Shown here: one piece after another, positions 1 through 10,195 of the stretch
How the letters are laid out: every line of letters starts with the position of its first letter
Position numbering within the stretch: position 1 is the stretch's first letter
Source: Betaproteobacteria bacterium HGW-Betaproteobacteria-8
GTDB lineage: Bacteria; Pseudomonadota; Gammaproteobacteria; Burkholderiales; Methylophilaceae
Length of the DNA: 32,647 nucleotides
Direction of reading: 5' to 3'
NCBI GenBank assembly: GCA_002842135.1
Contig: PHCD01000008.1
Location: forward strand, 1-32,647
Notes under the pieces: model-generated
Database searches by the model: none
What the model saw: the letters and a program-made list of their open reading frames with translations, nothing else
What the model was told of the DNA's origin: nothing
Made by a program: the position numbers and the translations under genes

Positions 1-483
1 GATTATGGTGAAGAACGGTTTGCTAAGCAGATTGCAAGGGCGATTGTTGCAACACGCACTGGGGGGGGCGCCATCACCACTACCGGACAACTTGCCAAGA
101 TCGTGGCAGGGGCGGTTCCAAAAGTCGAGCCTGGCCAAGACCCGGCGACGCGCACATTTCAGGCTCTACGGATTTTCGTCAATCAGGAGCTTGAGGAATT
201 GGCGATAGCGTTGCCGCAGTGTCTTGTGCTGTTGAAGACTGGCGGGCGGCTTGCCGTCATCAGTTTTCATTCGCTGGAAGACCGCATCGTCAAGCGCTTC
301 ATCCGTGGGGAGCGGGATCGTGATGATTTGCCCGCGAATTTTCCCGTGTTGGCCAAGGATTTGCCACAGCCGAGAATGATCGCGGTGGGCAAGGCGATCA
401 AGCCTAGTGCGACAGAAATTAAACGTAATCCGCGCTCGCGCAGCGCGGTGCTGCGCGTGGCAGAAAGAACGGTAGTGCAATGA
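1..483 (+). CDS. rsmH: 16S rRNA (cytosine(1402)-N4)-methyltransferase, 3' part
   Basis: This is the C-terminal 160 residues of RsmH (MraW), the SAM-dependent enzyme that N4-methylates C1402 of 16S rRNA. The frame is open from base 1, so the gene begins left of the window; the family is usually about 310 residues. The first visible residues, [15 protein letters not shown], are a family signature, followed by the [14 protein letters not shown] block and the [14 protein letters not shown] motif near visible residues 85-100. The basic tail [14 protein letters not shown] is also typical. The TGA stop overlaps the ftsL ATG as ATGA, so translation is probably coupled. This is the usual first or second gene of a dcw cluster; mraZ is expected just upstream but lies outside the window. 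Confidence 0.97.
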   Translation, partial: DYGEERFAKQIARAIVATRTGGGAITTTGQLAKIVAGAVPKVEPGQDPATRTFQALRIFVNQELEELAIALPQCLVLLKTGGRLAVISFHSLEDRIVKRFIRGERDRDDLPANFPVLAKDLPQPRMIAVGKAIKPSATEIKRNPRSRSAVLRVAERTVVQ

Positions 484-782
484 CCAGGCTCAATCTCATC
501 CTGTTTGCGGTGCTGATGACGACATCCCTGGGTGTTGTCAGTGCACAACACAAGGCGCGCAAGCTGTATTTCGAATTGCAGCAGGCGAATGACGCCGCCA
601 AGCAATATGAGGTCGAGTGGGGGCAGCTACAGCTTGAGCAGAGCACCTGGGCCATGCATTCAAGAATAGAAAGTATCGCTAGCAAACACCTGAATATGGA
701 AGTGCCTGACAGCAAGAGAATACAAGTGGTGCCCTTGCAGCGCCAGGCAGGCGCCTTGCCGGCGGAGGGCGGTGCGCAGTGA
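480..782 (+). CDS. ftsL: cell division protein FtsL
   Basis: This small bitopic membrane protein (100 residues) fits FtsL, which pairs with FtsB and docks on FtsQ to activate FtsWI at the septum. It has a short cytoplasmic start (MTRLN), one hydrophobic helix at about residues 5-22, then a Gln/Glu/Leu-rich periplasmic stretch with coiled-coil character (about 28-65). Sequence identity in FtsL is always low, so the call leans on size, topology and position between rsmH and ftsI. The start is the ATG overlapping the rsmH stop. Its own stop overlaps the GTG of ftsI, so the three genes are tightly coupled. Confidence 0.92.
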   Translation: MTRLNLILFAVLMTTSLGVVSAQHKARKLYFELQQANDAAKQYEVEWGQLQLEQSTWAMHSRIESIASKHLNMEVPDSKRIQVVPLQRQAGALPAEGGAQ

Positions 783-2533
783 TCAACTCTGTGTCTATCA
801 ACCGGCAGTCGGCTGCTAACAGGCCGACAGCCATCCAGCTGCCAGTGTGGCGCCGCCGCCTGTTGCTGGTCGCCGTGCTGACCGGCTTTGCTGTACTGAT
901 TGGCCGCAGTGTCTATCTGCAAAGCACGCACAAGCAGTTTTTGCAGCAAAAAGGTGATGCGCGTTACAGCCGCACACTGACTTTGCCAGCGCATCGCGGC
1001 ATGATTACCGACAGGAACGGTGAGCCGCTGGCCATTAGCACGCCGGTCGAATCCATTTGGGCAAGCCCGCCCGATCTGGAAATGAGTCAAGGGCAAACCA
1101 GGCAACTTGCCAAATTGCTCGATTTGAAGGCAGAGGGCATCACAAAGAAACTGGCGAATAACCCACGCGAGTTTGTCTATCTCAAGCGCCGTATTGCCCC
1201 TGAACTTGCAAGGCAGGTCATGGCCCTGAAGATTCCGGGCATTTTCATGCAGCGTGAATACCGGCGTTATTACCCTGCCGGTGACATGTCGGCGCATCTG
1301 GTTGGCTTTACCGGCGTCGATGAGATTGGCCGTGAAGGTTTTGAACTGGCGGCACAGGACTGGCTGTCTGGCAAGGAGGGTAGTCGCCGCGTTATCAAGG
1401 ACAGGCAGGGTCGCATCGTCGAGGATCTGGTGGAGGTGAAAGTTCCGCAGGATGGTAAGGACCTGGTGCTTTCAATCGACCGTCGTATCCAGTATCTGGC
1501 ACATCGGGAATTGGCCAAGGCGGTCGAGCAGCATAAAGCCAAGGCTGGTGCAGCGATTGTGCTGGATGCCAGAACCGGCGAGGTGCTGGCTATGGCTAAC
1601 CTGCCCAGCTACAACCCGAACAATCCAGTCAACCTGGCGGGCAGGTCACGCAACCGGGCTATTGTCGATATCTTTGAACCCGGCTCTACCCTGAAACCGT
1701 TTACCGCAGCAGCAGCGCTGGAATCCGGCCTCTTCAACACCGAGTCGCTGATCCAGACATCGCCCGGCTGGCTCAGGGTCGGCAGCGCGACCGTGCGTGA
1801 CGTGCATCCGCAGGGTTTGATCGATGTGGCTACGGTGATCCAGAAATCCTCCAATGTGGGTTCGGCCAAAATGGCATTGAGCCTGGAGCCCAAATACCTG
1901 TGGAATGTGTTCAATCAGGCCGGTTTCGGCCAAGTGACGAACATCGGCTTCCCTGGCGAGGCCTCGGGCAAATTGCGCGATTACAAGACTTGGCGCCCGA
2001 TCGAACAGGCCACTATGTCCTTTGGCCACGGCATCAGTATGACCCTGCTGCAATTGGCACGTGCCTATACCGTGTTTGCCAATGATGGCGAATTGCGTCC
2101 GGTTTCCCTGCATAAACAAAAAGAGTTGCAGGTGGGTCATCAGGTGTTTTCGGCAAAAACGGCTCGTGCACTGCGTGGCATGATGGAGCTGGCGGTTCAG
2201 CCCGGCGGTACCGCACCGCGAGCGCAGGTCCTGGGGTATCGCGTTGCCGGTAAGACCGGTACTGCGCACAAGTTGGGTGTGGGTGGCTATCAGGCTGATA
2301 AATATGTGTCTTCGTTCGTCGGCATGGCGCCAGCTTCCGATCCGCGCCTGATCATGGCGGTGATGATCGATGAACCGTCAGCTGGGCAGTATTACGGCGG
2401 CACGGTCGCGGCTCCAGTCTTTAGCGCTGTGATGTCAGGCACTTTGCGCATGCTGGCGATACCGCAGGATGCCCCTAACGACAATATCGTGATTCCGCCG
2501 GAAGATGCACCGGAAGTGAAGGAGATGGTATGA
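779..2533 (+). CDS. ftsI: peptidoglycan D,D-transpeptidase FtsI (PBP3)
   Basis: FtsI is the septum-specific class B penicillin-binding protein that cross-links peptidoglycan together with the polymerase FtsW. The 584 residues show an N-terminal membrane anchor (about 27-47), a pedestal region with the RGMITDRNGEPLA motif, and a transpeptidase domain. Its three active-site motifs are visible: STLK with nucleophile Ser303, SSN at 357-359, and KTGT starting at Lys492. Length matches the family. The start is a GTG overlapping the ftsL stop, with GGAGG about 11 bases upstream. The stop overlaps the murE ATG by four bases. Confidence 0.97.
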   Translation: MINSVSINRQSAANRPTAIQLPVWRRRLLLVAVLTGFAVLIGRSVYLQSTHKQFLQQKGDARYSRTLTLPAHRGMITDRNGEPLAISTPVESIWASPPDLEMSQGQTRQLAKLLDLKAEGITKKLANNPREFVYLKRRIAPELARQVMALKIPGIFMQREYRRYYPAGDMSAHLVGFTGVDEIGREGFELAAQDWLSGKEGSRRVIKDRQGRIVEDLVEVKVPQDGKDLVLSIDRRIQYLAHRELAKAVEQHKAKAGAAIVLDARTGEVLAMANLPSYNPNNPVNLAGRSRNRAIVDIFEPGSTLKPFTAAAALESGLFNTESLIQTSPGWLRVGSATVRDVHPQGLIDVATVIQKSSNVGSAKMALSLEPKYLWNVFNQAGFGQVTNIGFPGEASGKLRDYKTWRPIEQATMSFGHGISMTLLQLARAYTVFANDGELRPVSLHKQKELQVGHQVFSAKTARALRGMMELAVQPGGTAPRAQVLGYRVAGKTGTAHKLGVGGYQADKYVSSFVGMAPASDPRLIMAVMIDEPSAGQYYGGTVAAPVFSAVMSGTLRMLAIPQDAPNDNIVIPPEDAPEVKEMV

Positions 2534-3972
2534 GCGACATACTCTCGTCACTTTATGACCAAGGGGTTCACCCCGGCAGCATTACGGCAGATAGCCGCAA
2601 GGTACAAGCAGGCAGCCTGTTTCTGGCTTACCCGGGAGAAAAGCATGACGGCCGTGCCTTCATCAGCCAGGCATTGGCACAGGGTGCCGCCGCTGTGGCT
2701 TGGGAAAGCGAAGGTTTTGAATGGAATATGGATTGGCATGTGCCCAATCTGCCGGTCAGGCAGTTACGTGAACAGTGCAGTGCCATTGCCGACAGTTTTT
2801 ATGGGCATCCCTCGGAAAAGCTCTGGATGATCGGCGTTACCGGCACCAACGGCAAGACTTCCTGCAGCCACTGGCTGGCGCAGACCTTAAGCCTGCTTGG
2901 GCGCAAAACCGCGCTGGTTGGCACCTTGGGCAATGGTTTTCCCGGTGCCTTGTCCACTGCCATTAACACGACACCTGATCCGATCTTGCTACACGGCATG
3001 CTGGCTGATTATCTGCAGCAAGGTGCCAGGGCCATTGCCATGGAAGTGTCCTCGCATGGCCTGGAGCAGGGGAGGGTCGGTGGTGTGCATTTCGATGTGG
3101 CGGTGCTGACCAATCTTTCCCGCGATCATCTGGATTATCACGGCGATATGGCGGCATATGCTGCTGCCAAGAAAAAACTGTTCGATTGGGAAGGCTTGAG
3201 CAGCTCGGTGTTGAATGTCGATGATGCATTCGGCCTGCAATTGGCGCATGAACTGATAACGGCTGACAAGCCAGTGCTGACCTATGGTTTTGCCGAGGAT
3301 GCCATGGTACGTGGCTATGAGCTTGTTTTTACCTCACAGGGCATGAGCATGCAGGTGGCGACCTCGTCCGGCCATGCCTCGCTGTCTGCAGCGGCGGTGG
3401 GGCGTTTCAACGCTTCCAACCTGCTGGCTGTGCTGGCGACCCTGCTCAGTTCCGGTGTGAAGTTGCACGATGCAGTGGCGGCCATTGCCCAGATTAAACC
3501 TGTAGCCGGACGCATGCAGCAGATGGGAGGCGGCAGCAAGCCGCTGGTGGTGATTGATTATGCCCATACCCCGGATGCGTTGGAAAAGGTTCTGCATGCG
3601 CTGCGTGCCCAATCGACAGGCAAGTTGTTTTGCGTGTTTGGCTGCGGCGGCAACCGCGATGCGGGCAAGCGGCCGCTGATGGGTGAGGTTGCATCCAGAT
3701 TGGCAGACAAAGTGATCGTGACGTCCGACAACCCACGCGATGAAGCGCCGCAAGCCATCATCAAGGCGGTCGAGGCAGGCATGCATGGCGGTTACGAGAT
3801 TGAGCCGGACCGGGCACAGGCGATTGCCATGGCCATCAGCCAAGCCGGTGCAGGCGACATGGTGCTGGTAGCAGGTAAAGGGCACGAGGATTATCAGGAA
3901 ATCGCTGGCGTGAGGTATCCGTTCAGCGATCAGGCTGTGGTTGACGGGTTGTTGAAGGAGTGGAAGCCATGA
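2530..3972 (+). CDS. murE: UDP-MurNAc-tripeptide synthetase (meso-DAP adding)
   Basis: MurE ligates meso-diaminopimelate to UDP-MurNAc-L-Ala-D-Glu in the cytoplasm, using ATP. The 480-residue protein has the Mur ligase P-loop GVTGTNGKTS near residue 100 and the central-domain signatures VLTNLSRDHLDYH and VIDYAHTPDALE. The DNPR motif at residues 400-403 is the family signature for meso-DAP rather than lysine. This implies ordinary Gram-negative DAP-type peptidoglycan. The ATG overlaps the ftsI stop as ATGA, and the stop overlaps the murF start. Confidence 0.97.
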   Translation: MSDILSSLYDQGVHPGSITADSRKVQAGSLFLAYPGEKHDGRAFISQALAQGAAAVAWESEGFEWNMDWHVPNLPVRQLREQCSAIADSFYGHPSEKLWMIGVTGTNGKTSCSHWLAQTLSLLGRKTALVGTLGNGFPGALSTAINTTPDPILLHGMLADYLQQGARAIAMEVSSHGLEQGRVGGVHFDVAVLTNLSRDHLDYHGDMAAYAAAKKKLFDWEGLSSSVLNVDDAFGLQLAHELITADKPVLTYGFAEDAMVRGYELVFTSQGMSMQVATSSGHASLSAAAVGRFNASNLLAVLATLLSSGVKLHDAVAAIAQIKPVAGRMQQMGGGSKPLVVIDYAHTPDALEKVLHALRAQSTGKLFCVFGCGGNRDAGKRPLMGEVASRLADKVIVTSDNPRDEAPQAIIKAVEAGMHGGYEIEPDRAQAIAMAISQAGAGDMVLVAGKGHEDYQEIAGVRYPFSDQAVVDGLLKEWKP

Positions 3973-5342
3973 TGCGTCTGTCAGAAGCTGCTGTTGCAAC
4001 CAGAGGCAAGGTTCTCGGAGAGGACGTGCTGTTCACCTGTGTGACGAATGACAGCCGCGGTAATAACACCGGGCAGCTGTTTATTGCCATGCGTGGCGAG
4101 CGCGTTGATGGACATGATTTCGCTGTCTCGGCGATCGGCAATGGTGCTGTTGCAGCCATGGTTTCGCATGCTGTAGACGGCCTGGCTTCTGCCTTGCTGG
4201 TTGAGGATACGCGCCTGGCGCTGGGTGACCTGGCGGCATACTGGCGCGGTAAATTCACTATTCCGCTCGCGGCCGTCACAGGCAGCAACGGCAAAACCAC
4301 TGTGAAAGAAATGCTGGCCAGCATATTGCGCGCGACCGCAGGTAGCCATGACCTGGTGCTGGCCACCGAAGGCAATCTCAACAATGACATCGGCCTGCCG
4401 CTGACGCTGTTAAAACTGCGCCAGCAACATCGTTACGCCGTAGCCGAGATGGGTATGAATCACTTCGGCGAGATCAGTTACCTGACGCATATTGGCCGGC
4501 CGACTGTCGCGCTGATTAACAACGCAACCACGGCACACCTGGGCGGGCTTGGTTCGGTCGATGGTATCGCAAAAGCCAAGGGCGAGATTTTCGAAGGATT
4601 GGCTGCAGATGGGGTGGCCGTGATCAATGTCGATGATGAATTTGCCCCGCTCTGGAAATCACTGGCCGCCAATCATTCAATACTCAGCTTTGGCCTGAGC
4701 AATGGCGCCGATATCACGGCGAGCTTCGAACTGCACACCGAGAGCAGCATATTGCAATTGAAAACGCCGTTGGGCGAAGCGGGCGTCAATCTTCCGGTTG
4801 CCGGCAGGCACAACGTTTGTAACGCACTGGCTGCGACGGCGACAGCCATTGCCATGGGTGCGAAGCTACCGCATATCGTTGCAGGGCTGGAAGCCTTTGC
4901 CGGCATCAAGGGCAGGTTGCAGCGCAAACGTGGCATCAATGGGGCCGTGGTGATTGACGACACCTATAACGCCAACCCGGCTTCCATGAAGGCGGCGATT
5001 GATGTGCTGGCGGCGAGGCCGGGCGACAAGTTGCTGGTGCTCGGCGACATGGGCGAGCTGGGGGGCGATGCTGACAAGTTGCACGCGGAGATCGGTGATT
5101 ACGCTAAAAGAGCAGGCATTAGCGCGCTTTATGTGCTGGGCGAATTGAGCCTGGAGATGGTGAAGGCATTTGGTGCAGGGGGACTGCATTTTGAAACGCC
5201 CGCAGCGCTGTGCCAGGTCCTGGAAAAAAGCATGCATGAAACCAGCACCGTACTGGTAAAAGGCTCCCGTTTCATGCGTATGGAGCGGGTTGTCGATTTG
5301 ATTACAGAGAATAATTCCGGAGGAAACCCCAATGCTGCTTGA
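3969..5342 (+). CDS. murF: UDP-MurNAc-tripeptide:D-Ala-D-Ala ligase
   Basis: MurF adds the D-Ala-D-Ala dipeptide to UDP-MurNAc-tripeptide, the last cytoplasmic step before lipid I. The P-loop is [15 protein letters not shown]. Other Mur ligase features are [23 protein letters not shown] and [16 protein letters not shown]. An upstream GTG at 3960 is also in frame, but the ATG at 3969 is preferred because GGAG at 3957-3960 sits eight bases upstream of it and it makes the usual ATGA overlap with murE. That gives 457 residues, normal for the family. The 3' end overlaps mraY by 11 bases. Confidence 0.96.
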   Translation: MMRLSEAAVATRGKVLGEDVLFTCVTNDSRGNNTGQLFIAMRGERVDGHDFAVSAIGNGAVAAMVSHAVDGLASALLVEDTRLALGDLAAYWRGKFTIPLAAVTGSNGKTTVKEMLASILRATAGSHDLVLATEGNLNNDIGLPLTLLKLRQQHRYAVAEMGMNHFGEISYLTHIGRPTVALINNATTAHLGGLGSVDGIAKAKGEIFEGLAADGVAVINVDDEFAPLWKSLAANHSILSFGLSNGADITASFELHTESSILQLKTPLGEAGVNLPVAGRHNVCNALAATATAIAMGAKLPHIVAGLEAFAGIKGRLQRKRGINGAVVIDDTYNANPASMKAAIDVLAARPGDKLLVLGDMGELGGDADKLHAEIGDYAKRAGISALYVLGELSLEMVKAFGAGGLHFETPAALCQVLEKSMHETSTVLVKGSRFMRMERVVDLITENNSGGNPNAA

Positions 5343-6417
5343 GCTCGCACAATGGCTGGCACAGGACATACGCGCATTCAACGTGTTCAACTACATTACG
5401 TTGCGCGCGGTGCTGGCGACGCTGACCGCACTCATTATTTCCTTCGTTGTGGGGCCGCGGCTGATCCGCAAGCTCACCGAATACAAGGTCGGCCAATCCG
5501 TGCGCGATGACGGCCCGCAGACCCATCTGGTCAAGGCTGGCACACCAACCATGGGCGGCGCACTGATTCTGGTGGCGATAGCGGTTTCTACCCTGCTCTG
5601 GGCCGATTTAAGCAACCGCTTCGTCTGGGTGGTGCTTATCACCACACTCGGCTTCGGCATCGTTGGCTGGGTTGACGACTGGCGCAAGGTGGTGCATCGC
5701 AATCCCAAGGGGCTGGCAGCGCGTGAAAAGTATTTCTGGCAGTCGCTGATCGGTTTCGGTGTTGCCGTCTATCTGTTCAATACTGCTACGGTGCCGGCCG
5801 AGACAGAGCTGATCTTGCCATTCTTCAAGAACCTGGCGCTGCCGCTGGGTGCGGTAAGTTTCATCGTGCTGACCTACTTCGTCGTTGTCGGCACCAGTAA
5901 CGCGGTCAATCTGACCGATGGCCTGGATGGTCTGGCCATCATGCCGACCGTGATGGTGGCGAGCGCACTGGCGATCTTCTCCTACGTTGCCGGCCACCTT
6001 TACTTTTCCAAGTATCTTGGCGTGCCATATGTGCCGGGTGCCGGTGAATTGACCATTTTCTGTGCTGCCATCGGTGGCGCTGGTCTTGGCTTTCTCTGGT
6101 TCAACGCCTATCCGGCAGAAGTCTTCATGGGTGATGTCGGCGCGCTGGCGCTGGGTGCGGCGCTTGGCGTGGTTGCCGTGATCGTGCGACAGGAGATCGT
6201 GCTGTTCATCATGGGCGGCGTGTTTGTTGTCGAGACCATCTCCGTGATGCTGCAGGTCGCGTCATTCAAACTCACCGGCAAACGCATCTTCCGCATGGCA
6301 CCGCTGCACCATCACTATGAGTTGAAGGGCTGGAAGGAGACGCAGGTCGTAGTGAGGTTCTGGATTATCACCATGATGCTGGTGCTGATTGGTTTGGCGA
6401 CATTGAAGATCAGATGA
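5332..6417 (+). CDS. mraY: phospho-MurNAc-pentapeptide transferase (lipid I synthase)
   Basis: MraY is the integral inner-membrane enzyme that moves phospho-MurNAc-pentapeptide from UDP onto undecaprenyl phosphate. The 361 residues are mostly hydrophobic, with about ten predicted membrane segments. Cytoplasmic signatures are [20 protein letters not shown], the Asp pair in [23 protein letters not shown], and [11 protein letters not shown] near the C-terminus, which carries the MraY histidine cluster. The start has GGAGG eight bases upstream and lies inside the end of murF. Length equals the E. coli enzyme within one residue. Confidence 0.97.
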   Translation: MLLELAQWLAQDIRAFNVFNYITLRAVLATLTALIISFVVGPRLIRKLTEYKVGQSVRDDGPQTHLVKAGTPTMGGALILVAIAVSTLLWADLSNRFVWVVLITTLGFGIVGWVDDWRKVVHRNPKGLAAREKYFWQSLIGFGVAVYLFNTATVPAETELILPFFKNLALPLGAVSFIVLTYFVVVGTSNAVNLTDGLDGLAIMPTVMVASALAIFSYVAGHLYFSKYLGVPYVPGAGELTIFCAAIGGAGLGFLWFNAYPAEVFMGDVGALALGAALGVVAVIVRQEIVLFIMGGVFVVETISVMLQVASFKLTGKRIFRMAPLHHHYELKGWKETQVVVRFWIITMMLVLIGLATLKIR

Positions 6418-6433
6418 GGGATTAGAGGCGAAC

Positions 6434-7807
6434 ATGCCATTGGCGATTAAAGACAAACGGGTATTGGTGCTGGGGCTGGGTGACACCGGTCTTTCGGCAT
6501 TACGCTGGCTGAGAAGCCAGGGTGCCGTGCTGTCTGTCGCCGATACGCGCGAGTCTCCACCCGGATTGAAAATCGTCCAGCATGAGATGCCGGAAATTGC
6601 AGTACAGCTTGGCCCCTTGCAGCCAGAACAGCTTGCGGCGCAGGACCTGCTGGTGGTCAGTCCCGGCATAGCCTTGACTGAGCCTGCGATTCAGCACGCG
6701 TTGGCAAAGGGTGTGCAGGTGGCCGGCGATGTCGAGCTGTTCGCCCAATACCGGCCTGCGAGTGCAAAAGTGATTGCCGTCACTGGCGCCAATGGCAAGA
6801 GTACGGTAACTACGCTGGTGGGAGAGATGTGCAAGGCTGCCGGATTGCAGGCGGTGATTGCCGGCAATATCGGGGTGCCGGTGCTGGATACCTTGCAGCA
6901 GCCGGCGCCGGACGTCTATGTGCTGGAGCTTTCCAGCTTCCAGCTGGAAACCACGCATACGCTGAAAGTGGATGCTGCGACGGTGCTCAACCTGAGTGAA
7001 GATCACATGGATCGCTACAACGGCATGGCAGATTATGCCGCCGCCAAGGCGCGCATATTCCAGTCCGGCGGCGTGCAGGTGCTGAACCGGCAGGATGTCT
7101 GGAGTTCCGGTATGGCTTTGGCTGGCCATCGGATAATCAGCTTCGGCGAGGATGCCGCTCCGGCAACCGGTGATTTTGGCCTGCTGCGCGATGGCGATGA
7201 TATCTGGTTGGCACAAGGTGAAAACAGGTTGATCAAAACCAGCGAATTGAAGATCGCCGGCCTGCATAACGCTGTCAATGCGCTGGCAGCACTGGCGCTA
7301 TGCCGGGCAATTGGTCTCGAATACGCGATATTGCTGGATACGCTGCGGACGTTCAAGGGTTTGCCGCATCGGGTCGAATGGATTGCAGAGATAGGTGGCG
7401 TGGCTTTCTATGACGACTCCAAGGGAACCAATGTCGGTGCCACGTGTGCTGCCCTGAGTGGGCTGCCGCAGAAAGTCGTGTTGATCGCGGGTGGCGATGG
7501 CAAGGGCCAGGATTTCACGCCATTGGCTGCGCCAATACAAGCGCATGCACGAGCCGTGGTGTTGATCGGGCGGGATGCCGCCCTGATCGAGGCGGCGTTG
7601 AGTCCTGCGGACATCCCTGTGATCAAGGCTGAAAGCCTGGAGCAGGCGGTCGGTACTGCGTTCCAGCTGGCATCCCCGGGAGATGCAGTTCTGCTGTCGC
7701 CGGCCTGCGCCAGTTTCGATATGTTCCGCAACTATGTGCATCGCGCAGAAGTGTTCTGCGCCGCGGTACATGCGCTGGCTGCCAACGCCGAGGAGCTTGC
7801 CAGATGA
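6434..7807 (+). CDS. murD: UDP-MurNAc-L-alanine:D-glutamate ligase
   Basis: MurD adds D-glutamate to UDP-MurNAc-L-Ala. The 457-residue protein has an N-terminal Rossmann-like domain ([17 protein letters not shown]), the P-loop [34 protein letters not shown], and the C-terminal [13 protein letters not shown] motif. A 16-base gap separates it from mraY, with AGAGG before the ATG. Its stop overlaps the ftsW start. MurC, MurD, MurE and MurF are all present in this cluster, so the whole stem-peptide ligase set is encoded here. Confidence 0.96.
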   Translation: MPLAIKDKRVLVLGLGDTGLSALRWLRSQGAVLSVADTRESPPGLKIVQHEMPEIAVQLGPLQPEQLAAQDLLVVSPGIALTEPAIQHALAKGVQVAGDVELFAQYRPASAKVIAVTGANGKSTVTTLVGEMCKAAGLQAVIAGNIGVPVLDTLQQPAPDVYVLELSSFQLETTHTLKVDAATVLNLSEDHMDRYNGMADYAAAKARIFQSGGVQVLNRQDVWSSGMALAGHRIISFGEDAAPATGDFGLLRDGDDIWLAQGENRLIKTSELKIAGLHNAVNALAALALCRAIGLEYAILLDTLRTFKGLPHRVEWIAEIGGVAFYDDSKGTNVGATCAALSGLPQKVVLIAGGDGKGQDFTPLAAPIQAHARAVVLIGRDAALIEAALSPADIPVIKAESLEQAVGTAFQLASPGDAVLLSPACASFDMFRNYVHRAEVFCAAVHALAANAEELAR

Positions 7808-8967
7808 TGCAGACGCTCAGCAGCCGTCTACGCTACAGCACGCCTGTCTATGATCAGGGGTTGCTCTGGGTCACCCTGATCTTGCTGGGCCTGGGTCTGG
7901 TCATGGTCTATTCATCTTCGATTGCGCTGGCTGAAGCGGATAAGGCAACCGGTCACCAGGCCACTTATTACCTGATCCGGCACAGCATCTACCTGGTCAT
8001 CAGCCTTGCGGCTGCGGCGATCACCTTCCAGATACCGACGCAAACCTGGCAAAAAATGGCGCCTTACCTGTTCCTGGTCGGCATGGTGGCTTTGATGCTG
8101 GTGCTGATTCCGGGTATAGGCCGTGAAGTGAACGGCAGTCGCCGCTGGATTTCCCTGTTTGTCGTCACCATACAGCCGTCAGAATTCATGAAGCTGCTGG
8201 TCGCGGTCTATGCGGCGGATTACACCTTGCGCAAGGCTGCGGTGATGGATAGTTTCACCAAGGGATTCTTCCCGATGCTGCTGGTCATGTTCGTCGTCGG
8301 CAGCCTGCTGCTGATGGAGCCGGATTTTGGCGCCTTTGCCGTCATTTCCACAATCACCATTTCCATCCTCTGGTTGGGCGGCATCAATATCCGTATCTTC
8401 GCCGGCATGATCGGTATGCTGGTGGTGGGCTTCGTCCTGCTGATCTGGAGTTCGCCGTACCGGCTGCAACGCATCATCGGCTTCATGGATCCGTGGGCCG
8501 ACCCCTACGGCAAGGGCTACCAGCTGTCCCATGCGCTGATCGCTTTCGGTCGCGGCGAATGGTTTGGCGTCGGACTCGGTGCCAGCGTCGAGAAGCTCCT
8601 GTATCTGCCGGAAGCGCATACCGACTTCCTGCTGGCCGTGATCGCCGAGGAACTTGGTTTTATCGGTGTACTGACCATCATCGGCCTGTTTTCCTGGCTG
8701 GTAATACGTGCTTTTGCCATCGGCCGGGAAGCTATCGGCAACGAGCGCTATTTCTCGGCCCTGCTGGCGCAAGGCATTGGTGTCTGGATCGGCGTACAAG
8801 CCATCATCAACATTGGCGTCAATATGGGCTTGCTGCCGACCAAGGGTTTGACTTTGCCACTGCTGTCCTTCGGTGGCAGCGGCATCCTCGCCAACTGCAT
8901 CGCCCTCGCAGTGTTGATGCGGATTGATTTTGAAAATCGCCGGATTCAAAAGGGCTTGCCGGTATGA
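7804..8967 (+). CDS. ftsW: septal peptidoglycan polymerase FtsW (SEDS family)
   Basis: FtsW polymerises glycan strands from lipid II at the division site, working with FtsI. The 387 residues form a polytopic SEDS protein with about ten membrane helices. Recognisable segments are [10 protein letters not shown] near the N-terminus, [23 protein letters not shown], and the large periplasmic-loop motif [19 protein letters not shown]. The start ATG at 7804 has AGGAG eight bases upstream and overlaps the murD stop; a second ATG at 7807 is possible. The C-terminal [10 protein letters not shown] is repeated in the short ORF that follows. In related clusters ftsW and murG usually abut; here 121 bases separate them. 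Confidence 0.97.
   Translation: MMQTLSSRLRYSTPVYDQGLLWVTLILLGLGLVMVYSSSIALAEADKATGHQATYYLIRHSIYLVISLAAAAITFQIPTQTWQKMAPYLFLVGMVALMLVLIPGIGREVNGSRRWISLFVVTIQPSEFMKLLVAVYAADYTLRKAAVMDSFTKGFFPMLLVMFVVGSLLLMEPDFGAFAVISTITISILWLGGINIRIFAGMIGMLVVGFVLLIWSSPYRLQRIIGFMDPWADPYGKGYQLSHALIAFGRGEWFGVGLGASVEKLLYLPEAHTDFLLAVIAEELGFIGVLTIIGLFSWLVIRAFAIGREAIGNERYFSALLAQGIGVWIGVQAIINIGVNMGLLPTKGLTLPLLSFGGSGILANCIALAVLMRIDFENRRIQKGLPV
8935..8967 (+). repeat. FtsW 3'-end repeat, copy 1
   Basis: This is the last ten codons of ftsW plus the stop, encoding [10 protein letters not shown]. The stop overlaps an ATG (the start of the mini-ORF). Copy 2 lies at 9060-9092, 125 bases downstream. The two copies differ at six of 30 coding bases, all synonymous, and share CAAAAGGG...TTGCCGGTATGAG, which includes the ribosome-binding region. 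Confidence 0.9.
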
Positions 8968-9092
8968 GCGGAATCACACACTTTGTTGACTCCGGCAAGG
9001 GCTGGTATCCGGCGATTTCGGTGGAGGCTAACCTGCGTAGCAGGTTATGCCGTAGCCAAAACAGGCGCATACAAAAGGGTTTGCCGGTATGA
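8964..9092 (+). CDS. 42-residue ORF bridging ftsW and murG (hypothetical)
   Basis: This small ORF starts at an ATG that overlaps the ftsW stop (ATGA). AAAGGG lies nine bases upstream. Its TGA stop overlaps the murG ATG in the same ATGA fashion. The last ten residues, [10 protein letters not shown], are identical to the FtsW C-terminus. The first 32 residues (starting [13 protein letters not shown]) match nothing I recognise and have no clear membrane segment. The DNA contains a perfect 8-base inverted repeat, 9029-9036 with 9040-9047, around a three-base loop. It could be a translated coupling peptide, or simply debris of an old insertion or recombination at the ftsW-murG junction whose frame stayed open. 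Confidence 0.5.
   Translation: MSGITHFVDSGKGWYPAISVEANLRSRLCRSQNRRIQKGLPV
9060..9092 (+). repeat. FtsW 3'-end repeat, copy 2
   Basis: This second copy of the FtsW tail encodes [10 protein letters not shown] followed by a stop, directly in front of murG. It carries the Shine-Dalgarno-like AAAAGGG and the ATGA junction used by murG. Codons differ from copy 1 at Asn, both Arg, Ile and Gly, always synonymously, as if it came from a diverged ftsW allele. Confidence 0.9.
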
Positions 9093-10195
9093 GTAAAACC
9101 TTGCTCATCATGGCAGCAGGCACCGGCGGGCATGTGATGCCGGGCCTCGCCGTAGCCGAAGCCATGCGCAATCGTGGTTGGCAGGTGCACTGGCTGGCGA
9201 CCAGGCATGGCATGGAAAATCGTCTGGTGCCACCAAGTGGCATTGCGATGACCCGGCTGAATTTTTCAGGGTTGCGCGGCAAAGGTTTGCTGCATAGCGT
9301 GGCTGGCGTTTTCAAACTGGTCGCTGCCATCTTTGCGGCCTGGCGCCTGATGGGACGGCTGCGTCCGGGCGTCGTACTGGGGATGGGAGGCTATGTCACC
9401 GTCCCCGGCGGCTGGGCGGCACGGCTGCGCCGCTTGCCGCTGGTGCTGGTCAATGCGGATGCCGCACTGCTGATGTCGAACCGTGCCCTTGCCGATTCCG
9501 CTACCCGAATACTGTTCGGCTTTGAGGGCGATATACAGAAGCAGGGGCCTATTGCCCAAAAGGCCATCGTGACAGGTAACCCGGTGCGCAAGGCGATTGC
9601 TGCAGTGGAATCGCCGGAGCTGAGATTCCAGCAGCGTAGCGGTCCATTGAAGCTGCTGATTGTGGGCGGCAGCCTGGGGGCCCGGCCATTGAATGAAACG
9701 CTGCCGGCGGCGCTGGCGCTGATCCCGGAGGCATCCAGGCCAGTGGTGGTCCATCAGTCAGGTGCCGAGCATATGGAGGCCTTGCAGTCTGCCTATCAGG
9801 CAGTGGGGGTGAAGGCCACTGTGATTCCTTTTATTGATGATATGGCGACAGCTTACGCCGAAGCCGATGTGCTGGTGTGCCGGGCCGGTGCTATCACTGT
9901 GAGCGAGATTGCGGTTGCCGGCGTGGCAAGCATCCTGGTGCCGCTGGTGGTTTCAACGACCTCGCACCAGCGCGATAACGCGCAGTGGATGGCGGCGCAT
10001 GGCGCGGCGATGTATTTGCCGCAGACAGATATGACAGCCGAACGGCTGGCCGATATGTTGAAAAGCCTGAAGCGGGAACAACTGCTGCAGATGTCAAAAG
10101 CTGCCCGTAGCCTTGGCAGGCCGAATGCAACAGCCGCAATTGCCGATGAGCTGGAGGCGATTGCTTTGCCTGCGCAGGGGGGAGACGGAACATGA
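9089..10195 (+). CDS. murG: lipid II synthase (GlcNAc transferase MurG)
   Basis: MurG transfers GlcNAc from UDP-GlcNAc to lipid I on the cytoplasmic face of the inner membrane, giving lipid II. The 368 residues show a GT-B fold: the N-terminal glycine-rich loop [34 protein letters not shown], the second glycine-rich loop [12 protein letters not shown], and the UDP-GlcNAc site around [11 protein letters not shown] with [11 protein letters not shown]. The start is fixed by AAAAGGG nine bases upstream, inside the duplicated ftsW tail. The stop overlaps the murC ATG. Confidence 0.97.
   Translation: MSKTLLIMAAGTGGHVMPGLAVAEAMRNRGWQVHWLATRHGMENRLVPPSGIAMTRLNFSGLRGKGLLHSVAGVFKLVAAIFAAWRLMGRLRPGVVLGMGGYVTVPGGWAARLRRLPLVLVNADAALLMSNRALADSATRILFGFEGDIQKQGPIAQKAIVTGNPVRKAIAAVESPELRFQQRSGPLKLLIVGGSLGARPLNETLPAALALIPEASRPVVVHQSGAEHMEALQSAYQAVGVKATVIPFIDDMATAYAEADVLVCRAGAITVSEIAVAGVASILVPLVVSTTSHQRDNAQWMAAHGAAMYLPQTDMTAERLADMLKSLKREQLLQMSKAARSLGRPNATAAIADELEAIALPAQGGDGT

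Noticed and set aside
419..1297. 292-residue minus-strand ORF opposite ftsL and ftsI
   Set aside because: It is antisense to two overlapping cluster genes, and its Cys-rich composition has no family resemblance.
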